The position numbers and the translations under genes are program-made. This document shows positions 16,547 to 23,618 of a stretch of 64,000 nt of DNA, piece after piece. The notes under the pieces are model-generated. The model had not been told where the DNA came from, did no database searches, and saw nothing but the letters and a program-made list of their open reading frames with translations. This stretch comes from an uncultured Oscillospiraceae bacterium (GTDB taxonomy: Bacteria; Bacillota; Clostridia; Oscillospirales; Ruminococcaceae). Every line of letters begins with the position of its first letter. Within the stretch, counting starts at the first letter, position 1. The stretch lies in NCBI GenBank assembly GCA_949299455.1, contig CASGAN010000003.1:124001-188000 (forward strand). The letters run 5' to 3'.

Positions 16547-17610
16547 TTCTTGTCAATTCCGTCTATCAGCTCTTGACGGCGGTTCATCTGAAATGCACGC
16601 TGTTATCCGATACACACGCCGATATTCTGCTGACCGATGTGCTTCCCGACGCACCTGCGCGCATCTTGCCGCTTCAGGAAAGCGCGCTGTTTTCCCGCGT
16701 GCTGTATGCCTCGTCCGCGTCGTTTAACGCGCAGTACGCCAATGCATCCAAACAGTCCCTCGATGAGGTATTCTTACAGCCGCTCACTGTACTCAACACA
16801 CTGATAAGCGAGCCGCTTACTTCCTATGACTGCATCTTTTTTTCAAACTTCGATCCGTTTCTGCGTCTGATTGCCTGTGTCTACTACAGTGCACCCTGCG
16901 ACTTTTTCTGCTATGAGGACGGGTTTTCTTCATATGTGATTTCGTTTTTAAACCCAAAGCGCGCCGTTATCAACACGCATCCGCAGGCAGTGAAGATCAG
17001 CGAAAAACTGCGCGCATTTTATCTGTTTGAACCGACACTTGCCATGCGGGGTGATTCCGTTGCAAACCGGCGGATTCCAACCATTGATCCGCAGAATCAT
17101 TCGTTTGTCGCACTGTTAAACCGGATTTTTTCATATACGCCGCCGGCATCTTTTCCCGATTTTTTGTTTTTGGAGCAGTCATTTCGCGCAGAACGGATTC
17201 AAACAAACGATGCAGAACTGATGGCAATGTGCAAGCAATTCACCTCCCCGCACCGTTTTTTTATCAAACCGCACCCGCGCTGTCAGGATGACATGTTCTA
17301 TCCGGCACGGCTCTTTTCCGGATCTGCGCCCATCGAGCTGTATCTCTTAAACGGAATGCACAAGCACACCACGCTTTTAACCGTCTGTTCAAACGGTGCG
17401 CTGTCCGGCCGGATTGCGCTGGGCATGCAAAACGAAATCGTACTGCTATATAAACTCTTTTCCGGCAAAGTGCTCTGGAAAGAGGACGACGTATTAAAAC
17501 GATATCTGCGCGCGTTTACCCGGCGATTTCCGGATGCACACTGTCATGTGCCAGACACATCCCATGAACTTTTTGATATCCTGCGCGTATTAGGAGGAAA
17601 CAATGAGTAA
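16531..17610 (+). CDS. GT52/polysialyltransferase-like glycosyltransferase (B)
   Basis: A 359-residue protein with the layout of alpha-2,8-polysialyltransferase/GT52 enzymes. It starts with SRILILVNSVYQLLTAVHL, as in that family, then has FCYEDGFSSY, FLEQSF, the H-P motif FFIKPHPRCQ, APIELYLLNG and a final TVCSNGALSG loop. The GTG at 16531 has AAAAGGAGGGG 5 bases upstream. It overlaps its neighbours on both sides. It is distinct from, but looks distantly related to, the 15572 protein, so two steps with a CMP-activated acidic sugar are likely. Confidence 0.65.
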   Translation: MSRILILVNSVYQLLTAVHLKCTLLSDTHADILLTDVLPDAPARILPLQESALFSRVLYASSASFNAQYANASKQSLDEVFLQPLTVLNTLISEPLTSYDCIFFSNFDPFLRLIACVYYSAPCDFFCYEDGFSSYVISFLNPKRAVINTHPQAVKISEKLRAFYLFEPTLAMRGDSVANRRIPTIDPQNHSFVALLNRIFSYTPPASFPDFLFLEQSFRAERIQTNDAELMAMCKQFTSPHRFFIKPHPRCQDDMFYPARLFSGSAPIELYLLNGMHKHTTLLTVCSNGALSGRIALGMQNEIVLLYKLFSGKVLWKEDDVLKRYLRAFTRRFPDAHCHVPDTSHELFDILRVLGGNNE

Positions 17611-19336
17611 AGAAGTTTTGGTTTCGGTCGTGATTCCCGTCTATGAGGTGGAGGACTATCTTGCGCGCGCGATTGATTCCGTGCTTGCACAAACGCTTTC
17701 CTCCATCGAAATCATCTTAGTCGATGACGGCAGCACCGACGACAGTGCACAAATCTGTGACGAATACGCCGCGCGCTATCCCGACACAATCCGCGTCGTA
17801 CACAAGCAAAACGAAGGACTCGGGCTTGCACGCAATACGGGTGCCGCGCTTGCACGCGGAAAATATCTGGCATTTATTGATTCGGACGATACAATTGACC
17901 CTACGATGTACGCATCCATGGCAGCGGCCGCAGAGGAAAACGGCTGCGATGTCGTGATGTGCGACGTCATGATTCACTATGTGGCAGAAGACAAAACGAC
18001 GGTCGTTTCGTCCTATCCGTCACAGACGGTCGATCTGTGCGACTATATCGCAAACGGCAACAACATCACCTACAGCGTCAACAAGCTGTTTCTGCGCGAG
18101 TGGTTTTCCTCGTTTGCATACGAAAAAATGCTGTTTGAAGATATCGCCCTGATTCCCGCCGCCATGACCCACTGCCGCACGCTCGGTTATGTCGCTGAAC
18201 CGTTTTATCACTACTACCGCCGGCCGAATACGCTTTCCACCACGGTACAGGGTGCACTCGGCGATGTAGTCGTGGCATTCAAGCTGTTTTTGTCCCGATG
18301 CAATCCCGTTTTCCGCGAAGAGGCGGTATACTGTGCGGCGCGTCAGATTTACTGGAATATGATGCAGTCGCGCGTGCTGTTAAAGGCCGATTTTATCACG
18401 CTGTTACACGAATACGAAGCCGATTTTTTGAAAAACAGCTATATCCGGCAGGATAAGACGATTTCCCGTCTGCTCCCGTTTTGCAGTGAACCGGTCATTC
18501 CGGAACGATTTTTGTGCGTCCATCTGTTCCGTCCGCTTCCCGACGATTTCCTGCCCACACTGACGGAAACATTCCCCCGTGCTTCCATTGTGCAGGCGGA
18601 TGAACGGATTTTAAGCGCCATTCCCCTGCCCGAATCGGTACAGCACGCACTCGACACAGGGAATATCTCCTTTGCGGAGGAATATGTATCGCTCTATCTG
18701 CTGTACCGGCTGGGCGGCATTGTGTTAACACCTGAAACCCGCGCACAGCTTACGCTCAAAACACTGCGCACGCTGCGTGTTTTCTTCGGTTTTTCGTCGG
18801 AAGAAACACTGTTCACCGGCTGTTTCGGTGCACTCAAAGGTCATTATGTCATCCGGATGCTCCTTGACAGTTATAACTCACCGAGTATCGTAAATACCGC
18901 CTGTCTGCCGCTTGCAAACCGGCTGCGCGATCTGCTGACCGTTCAGTTCGGGCTGCGCTTAAACGGAAGAAAGCAGCTTCTGCACAAGGAAATTTCCGTC
19001 CTTCTCCCGAGTGTGCTTGCCTATGACATGCAGGACGGTGAAAACTGTGCAAAACGCGCCGACATCAAAGTCCCCGACGGCTATGAATGTGTAAGCCACG
19101 AAGCACTTGCCTTTTGGTCTGCACGCATCCTCGAAAACTGGAATTTATACAAATCCCTCCGGGATGCACGCCCCGGCACTCCGACGCCAACACCTGCACC
19201 GCCATCACCACGCGGCGGAATCAGTGAAGCAGAGCTTGCCGCACACATCCGGCAGGTGATGGATAACTATGAGCAATCCACAAGCTGGCGTATCACAAAG
19301 CCGCTGCGTGCACTTGCAAATCTATTCAGAAAGTGA
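17603..19336 (+). CDS. GT2 glycosyltransferase fused to a degenerate GT32-like domain
   Basis: A 577-residue multidomain protein. Residues 1-~220 are a GT2/GT-A domain: VSVVIPVYEVEDYLARAI, LVDDGSTDDS, FIDSDDTI (metal-binding acidic triad) and the base region FEDIALIP. Residues ~290-450 resemble GT32 (LLYRLGGIVLTPE), but the usual Y-x-D-x-D metal motif after G-G-I is replaced by V-L-T-P-E, so this half is probably not catalytic. A Thr/Pro-rich linker follows and the end carries STSWRITKPLRALANLF, a helix common at GT2 C-termini and probably membrane-associated. It overlaps the upstream gene by 8 bases. Confidence 0.82.
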   Translation: MSKEVLVSVVIPVYEVEDYLARAIDSVLAQTLSSIEIILVDDGSTDDSAQICDEYAARYPDTIRVVHKQNEGLGLARNTGAALARGKYLAFIDSDDTIDPTMYASMAAAAEENGCDVVMCDVMIHYVAEDKTTVVSSYPSQTVDLCDYIANGNNITYSVNKLFLREWFSSFAYEKMLFEDIALIPAAMTHCRTLGYVAEPFYHYYRRPNTLSTTVQGALGDVVVAFKLFLSRCNPVFREEAVYCAARQIYWNMMQSRVLLKADFITLLHEYEADFLKNSYIRQDKTISRLLPFCSEPVIPERFLCVHLFRPLPDDFLPTLTETFPRASIVQADERILSAIPLPESVQHALDTGNISFAEEYVSLYLLYRLGGIVLTPETRAQLTLKTLRTLRVFFGFSSEETLFTGCFGALKGHYVIRMLLDSYNSPSIVNTACLPLANRLRDLLTVQFGLRLNGRKQLLHKEISVLLPSVLAYDMQDGENCAKRADIKVPDGYECVSHEALAFWSARILENWNLYKSLRDARPGTPTPTPAPPSPRGGISEAELAAHIRQVMDNYEQSTSWRITKPLRALANLFRK

Positions 19337-19346
19337 GGAAAAAACC

Positions 19347-20093
19347 ATGCAATCTGCGGTCATCATTCCGGCACGCGCAAACTCCACCCGTTTTAAAAAC
19401 AAGCCGCTTGCCGATTTATGCGGCAAACCGATGATCTGGTGGGTGTATCACCGCGCAATCAAAGCCAAGCGTCCCACCTATGTCTATGTTGCAACCGACA
19501 GCCAGGAAATCGCCGAAGTCTGCCACGCGTTTTCGATTCCGACGATTCTCACATCACCCGATCTTCAAACGAGCACTGAACGCATCTATGAAGCATCCAA
19601 ATCTGTCCCTGCCGATTTTTATGTCTGCGTAAACGGTGATGAACCGCTCATTTCACCTGACTTGATCGACCGGATCATTCCCGATTCGCCGCCGGACACG
19701 TTTTTTGTATCGAATCTCATGACTGCCGTGCATTCTCCGGCAGAAGTCGTCGACGAATCGAATATCAAGGTGGTGACGGACACAAATCAAAACGCGCTGC
19801 TTTTCTCCCGCAGTCCGATTCCCCATCCAAAGGCAAGTCTTTCGTTTTCGTACTACAAGCATTTAGGCATTTTGGGTTACACAAAAGAATCGCTCCGCTT
19901 TTTTGCCGAAACGAAAAAAGGGCCGCTCGAAGCGGTCGAGGATATCAACGAACTGCGCTTTTTGGAATACGGAAAACCGGTTCATATGATCGCAGTGGAA
20001 GCCACCACACTGTCCGTCGACACACCGAAAGATCTTGATTATGTGCGCGAGGTGCTGCGCGACGCACTGCAAAAAGGAGAGGTGATCGTTTGA
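19347..20093 (+). CDS. kdsB: CMP-Kdo synthetase-like cytidylyltransferase
   Basis: A 248-residue enzyme close to KdsB, which joins CTP and a 3-deoxy-ulosonic acid to give the CMP-sugar. The N-terminal nucleotide loop is PARANSTRFKNKPLADLCGK, then VATDSQEI, VNGDEPLI (Gln to Asn in the usual Q-G-D-E-P) and a terminal SVDTPKDLDYVREVL. KdsB is classically a Gram-negative LPS/capsule enzyme, so its presence in this Gram-positive glycan operon is notable. The ATG at 19347 follows GAGGAAAA. No KdsA or NeuB homologue is in the window; the aldolase gene overlapping its 3' end may make the substrate. Confidence 0.88.
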   Translation: MQSAVIIPARANSTRFKNKPLADLCGKPMIWWVYHRAIKAKRPTYVYVATDSQEIAEVCHAFSIPTILTSPDLQTSTERIYEASKSVPADFYVCVNGDEPLISPDLIDRIIPDSPPDTFFVSNLMTAVHSPAEVVDESNIKVVTDTNQNALLFSRSPIPHPKASLSFSYYKHLGILGYTKESLRFFAETKKGPLEAVEDINELRFLEYGKPVHMIAVEATTLSVDTPKDLDYVREVLRDALQKGEVIV

Positions 20094-21616
20094 GTATCCA
20101 GATTTTAGACTGCACGCTTCGTGACGGCGGCTATGTAAACGACTGGCGTTTTTCAAAAAAGACAACTGCCGCCATTTTGGAAAAGCTCGCCTGCGCAGAC
20201 ATCGACATCATTGAATGCGGATTTTTAACCGATTCGCCGCACGACAGCGAATGCACGCTGTTTTCTTCGCCGGCAGAAATTTATTCGCTTCTGCCCAAAC
20301 TGCCGCACCGCGCGATGTTTGTCGCAATGATTGCGATGGGAGAGCATGCACTTTCTCCTGACAAACTGCCTCCGTGCGATCCAAACGGCATCACGGGTAT
20401 TCGGCTCACCTTTCACAAAGATGAGATCGACCGCGCAGTCGAATGGGCAGCATGGATTCAGCAAAAGGGATACCGCGTATTCATGCAGCCGGTCGGCACC
20501 GTGTTTTATTCGGATTTGGAGCTTCTTTCCTTGGTCGAGCGCATGAATGAACTTTCCCCCTATGCATTTTACATTGTCGACACGCTCGGCAGCATGTATC
20601 GAAACGATGTATCGCATCGGTTTTATCTCATTGACAAAAACTTAAACGAATCGATTCATATCGGGTTTCACGGACACAACAACTTGCAGCTTGCATTTTC
20701 AAACGCGCAGATCCTCGGCAAAATTCAGACAAAACGTACGCTGATTCTCGATGCCTCTGTCTACGGTATGGGCCGCGGTGCGGGCAATCTGCCGACCGAA
20801 CTCATCACGCAGTATATCAACGAAAATATTGTCACCCGATACGATGTCACAAAAGTGATGGATATCTACGATGAATACATTGCCGACATCCGAAAACAGC
20901 ACGAATGGGGATACTCTATGGCATATCACATCGCGGCCAGTCACGTCTGTCATCCGAACTACGCCTCGTACCTGCTTGGTAAACAGACGCTCACCATCAA
21001 GGATATTGACGCAATTATCCGCCGGATTCCCGCAGCCGATAAAATGCTGTTTGACCGCGCGCTGATTGAACAGCTGTACGTTTCGTTTCAAAATAAGACG
21101 ATTGATGACCGCGATGCTGTAAAAGCACTTTCGCAGAAAATCGGTGGCCGCCCGCTTTTGCTGCTCTCACCGCAGTTCAGCGATACAGATGCAGGCGGCG
21201 AGGTTCAAACGCTGATTGAACAAGTGTCGCCGTTTATCATTTCGGTTCATTTTGTAACCGGTAAAATAAAAACCGACGCCTGCTTTTTCAGCAATCATAA
21301 GCGGCTTGATCAGATGAATGCCGATCTGACCGCATTTTCTGATACGATGCTGATTGTCACCTCAAACCTGACGCCGCCGGCACGGCCGCATACCATTGTT
21401 GCAGATTATGTACACTGCCGCAACGAAGATCCGCTTGCGGCCGATAATGCCGGACTGATGCTGTTAACACTGCTTTCCCGATGCGGTGTGCGTGAAGTAT
21501 TCTGCGCCGGATTTGATGATTTTTCTGCGCGTGTACATTCAAATGCACGTACGGAAGCGATTGCGTCCGCACTCGAAAAAATCAAACAGCATCTCACGGT
21601 GCACCTGCTCGCATAA
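20090..21616 (+). CDS. DRE-TIM metallolyase (HMG-CoA lyase/4-hydroxy-2-oxovalerate-aldolase-like) with extra C-terminal domain
   Basis: A 508-residue protein. Residues 1-~300 form a DRE-TIM barrel: ILDCTLRDGGYVND holds the metal Asp and the R-D pair, and H194-G-H196 in GFHGHNNLQLA completes the metal site. Relatives cleave or form C-C bonds next to a keto acid, often with pyruvate. Residues ~380-508 are a separate alpha/beta domain with CFFSNHKRLDQ and VTSNL, function unknown. It starts at a TTG after AAAAGGAGAGG and overlaps the CMP-synthetase gene by 4 bases, so the likely job is making or trimming the 3-deoxy-ulosonic acid that is then activated. A synthase direction is inference. Confidence 0.75.
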   Translation: MSIQILDCTLRDGGYVNDWRFSKKTTAAILEKLACADIDIIECGFLTDSPHDSECTLFSSPAEIYSLLPKLPHRAMFVAMIAMGEHALSPDKLPPCDPNGITGIRLTFHKDEIDRAVEWAAWIQQKGYRVFMQPVGTVFYSDLELLSLVERMNELSPYAFYIVDTLGSMYRNDVSHRFYLIDKNLNESIHIGFHGHNNLQLAFSNAQILGKIQTKRTLILDASVYGMGRGAGNLPTELITQYINENIVTRYDVTKVMDIYDEYIADIRKQHEWGYSMAYHIAASHVCHPNYASYLLGKQTLTIKDIDAIIRRIPAADKMLFDRALIEQLYVSFQNKTIDDRDAVKALSQKIGGRPLLLLSPQFSDTDAGGEVQTLIEQVSPFIISVHFVTGKIKTDACFFSNHKRLDQMNADLTAFSDTMLIVTSNLTPPARPHTIVADYVHCRNEDPLAADNAGLMLLTLLSRCGVREVFCAGFDDFSARVHSNARTEAIASALEKIKQHLTVHLLA

Positions 21617-21651
21617 AAAGAGCCGGCGAAACGTCGTTTCGCCGGCTTTTA
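21617..21651. terminator. bidirectional terminator between glycan operon and AP2 gene
   Basis: AGCCGGCGAAACG and its exact complement (21621-21633, 21635-21647) are flanked by A and T runs. It ends both the rightward glycan operon and the leftward surface-fibre operon. Confidence 0.9.
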
Positions 21652-21654
21652 TTT

Positions 21655-22320
21655 TTATTCTGTCTGCAGTGTATCAGCCTGCTGCATTTTCTGCTGATAG
21701 GATTCCAAAAAGGTTCCAAAATATTCGGCTTCTGCCTTTTTTCTGGCGGCAACCGCCTTTTCAAGCGAATCATACCGGCCAAGATAATACCGTTTCCCAC
21801 GGAATGTCAGGCGCGACGCCCATTTATTCGTTTGCTTATCATAGTAAACGCCGACAATTCCGCTGCTGTTTGTACTCGTTTGTTTAATATTCGTGATACG
21901 CGAGAGCTGTGTTCCCTCCACATATCCGGCGGCTTTGCGCATCTTTTCGATTTTCTCCTCGCTCAAACAGCCGCAGCTGCGCGTTGTTCCCGAGGTAAGC
22001 GTATCCATCTGCACAAGCACAATGTTTCCGCAGTCGCACCGGCATCGCCAAAGCGGGACACGCCGACCGCCGCGCATTGCCGTTTCATTCGTTTTCTCCA
22101 AAACGGTCAGCTTTCCGAATTTTTTGCCGAGATACGGGTTCACGCGCCGGCATCCGCAGCTTACATTGTGCCCTCTTGTCAGATTGTTCGCAGCAACATC
22201 AATCATGTTCCCACAGTCGCACCGGCAAGTCCAATACACACGCGGATAGTCTTTTTGCGCGCGGTGCAGTACAGTCAGCATGCCAAACCGTTTTCCGGTC
22301 AGATCACAAAGCTTTGCCAT
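21655..22320 (-). CDS. AP2-domain DNA-binding protein with two tandem Cys-rich modules
   Basis: A 221-residue protein. Two copies of a ~53-residue module lie at ~5-57 and ~64-118, each GKxFGxLTVL followed by C-x-C-x-C-G-N and S-C-G-C (C32/34/36/55/57 and C93/95/97/116/118), likely zinc-binding. Residues ~152-201 are an AP2-type DNA-binding domain (GVYYDKQTNKWASRL, YLGRYDSLEKAVAAR). Such proteins are common in phages and mobile DNA, often with an HNH nuclease, which is absent here. AAGGAGG precedes the ATG. It lies 56 bases after the last surface-operon gene with no terminator between, so it may be co-transcribed and could act as a regulator. Confidence 0.75.
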   Translation of the reverse strand: MAKLCDLTGKRFGMLTVLHRAQKDYPRVYWTCRCDCGNMIDVAANNLTRGHNVSCGCRRVNPYLGKKFGKLTVLEKTNETAMRGGRRVPLWRCRCDCGNIVLVQMDTLTSGTTRSCGCLSEEKIEKMRKAAGYVEGTQLSRITNIKQTSTNSSGIVGVYYDKQTNKWASRLTFRGKRYYLGRYDSLEKAVAARKKAEAEYFGTFLESYQQKMQQADTLQTE

Positions 22321-22376
22321 TCACACCGCCTCCTTATACATCCGTCTTTTTGAATATGTATGCATCAAACACGCAT

Positions 22377-23045
22377 TTATTGCTCTTTGGGCAGCTCGTC
22401 CTCCTGTTTTCTCTTTCTGTACAAAAACAGAAGCACTCCAGTCAAAATGACTGCGGCAGCCGCAAATCCGATCCACAAGTACGAAAGTATGCCAAGATCA
22501 TCGTTTGTGTCCGGCTGTCCTTCCACAGGAATTTCTTCCACCTTGAATTCCCATCCGAGCACACCCACAGCATCCTCAAATGATGTATCAAGCGTAATCG
22601 GTACATCGAGTGTCAGCGTCAGATCCGTTTTGGCACCCGACGCATAGGTACCCAGACACACCCAGTCGGTGAGCGATGCTGTTTCATTTGCCGGTGCCGA
22701 GAACAACGGATCATCATTGTGGGTGACAGTCAGATTCAGATGCGATAAAAACGCTTCACTGTCCTCTTTTGCGCCGATTGACCGCAGATATACTTTTACA
22801 TTGACTTTTTTGGATACATCATTTTGAATCGTAATCTTCTGTGTCAGCGAATCTCCCGGCATCACACCTTTGAAATTATCAAACAAGTCTGTCGGAGAAT
22901 AATCGCTGCCGGGTGCAAAGATAAATTCCTGTGCATCACCGTCATAAAACACTGCTGCATCTGCTGCAAATACGGGAACCGCCGCGCTCACGGCAAGCGC
23001 CAGCGTAAGAACAACAGAAAAAATCAGTTTTCTCATTCGTTTCAT
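22377..23045 (-). CDS. secreted protein with C-terminal membrane anchor / possible sorting signal
   Basis: A 222-residue surface protein: signal peptide (1-~28, ending VFAADA), an extracellular beta-rich part, a helix ~190-210 and a basic tail RKRKQEDE. Just before the helix is QPDTN, which resembles the xPxTN sortase class; no sortase gene is in the window. The body (VMPGDSLTQKITIQNDVSKKVNVKVYLRS) has the feel of the TasA/camelysin immunoglobulin-like fold but lacks the family signal. It follows the TasA-like gene at 23049 after 3 bases and may anchor the fibre to the cell. Confidence 0.6.
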   Translation of the reverse strand: MKRMRKLIFSVVLTLALAVSAAVPVFAADAAVFYDGDAQEFIFAPGSDYSPTDLFDNFKGVMPGDSLTQKITIQNDVSKKVNVKVYLRSIGAKEDSEAFLSHLNLTVTHNDDPLFSAPANETASLTDWVCLGTYASGAKTDLTLTLDVPITLDTSFEDAVGVLGWEFKVEEIPVEGQPDTNDDLGILSYLWIGFAAAAVILTGVLLFLYRKRKQEDELPKEQ

Positions 23046-23048
23046 CTC

Positions 23049-23618
23049 TTACGCCCCCTCATTCTTGATGTTTCCATCCGCATCAACCGAAACGCCCCAT
23101 GCCTCAGTCACTGCCTTCGCCGGTTCGCTCTGGATGGCTTCCGCCAAAACCTCAAGTACCTGACCGTCTTTTAACCGATAACTTTCAATCAGCTCCGGTG
23201 TAAAACCGTTTGCCACAACCGGCGCTTTGCAATAGTAATATGCACCGATTTTCACCCAGTCAGTCAGATTGAGGTCTTTATCTTGAGGCAGTTCACCTGC
23301 GCCGCCGACGATCGTATCGCCCTCTTTGTTATAACTCACCAGACGCACACGGATATATGCCGGAATATCGGACGTATTTTGAATACGTACATTCTCTTTG
23401 AGTCCGGATTCCGAATCAAAATTCTCATCCACCTTACACGAAACCTGGCTTGGGTCAAAGGTATTGACAACCGGGTTCGTTTCTGCTGTCAGCCATGCAA
23501 TCGTTGCACCGACGGTACCAATCACCAGCACAAGAGCGGCACACAGCGCGATCAGCTTTTTGCCGGTCATCCGTTTTCTGCGTTTGATCCGCACATGATT
23601 TGTTTCATACAATAACAT
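23049..23618 (-). CDS. TasA/camelysin-like protein (4th copy)
   Basis: A 189-residue secreted protein with a basic N-terminus, a hydrophobic signal and the SipW-type processing region GATIAWLTAETNPVVNTF. The mature part has the family pattern IQNTSDIPAYIRVRLVSYN, LTDWVKIGAYYYCKAPV and ends AEAIQSEPAKAVTEAWGV. Members of this family form extracellular amyloid-like fibres or are secreted peptidase-like proteins. Start and upstream stop overlap by one base (TAATG) with GGAGG ahead, so translation is coupled to the VWA gene. Confidence 0.8.
   Translation of the reverse strand: MLLYETNHVRIKRRKRMTGKKLIALCAALVLVIGTVGATIAWLTAETNPVVNTFDPSQVSCKVDENFDSESGLKENVRIQNTSDIPAYIRVRLVSYNKEGDTIVGGAGELPQDKDLNLTDWVKIGAYYYCKAPVVANGFTPELIESYRLKDGQVLEVLAEAIQSEPAKAVTEAWGVSVDADGNIKNEGA

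Noticed and set aside
19347..20093. KdsB as evidence for a Gram-negative with LPS
   Set aside because: No other LPS gene is present, and the TasA/SipW genes, promoters and other proteins are Clostridial in character.
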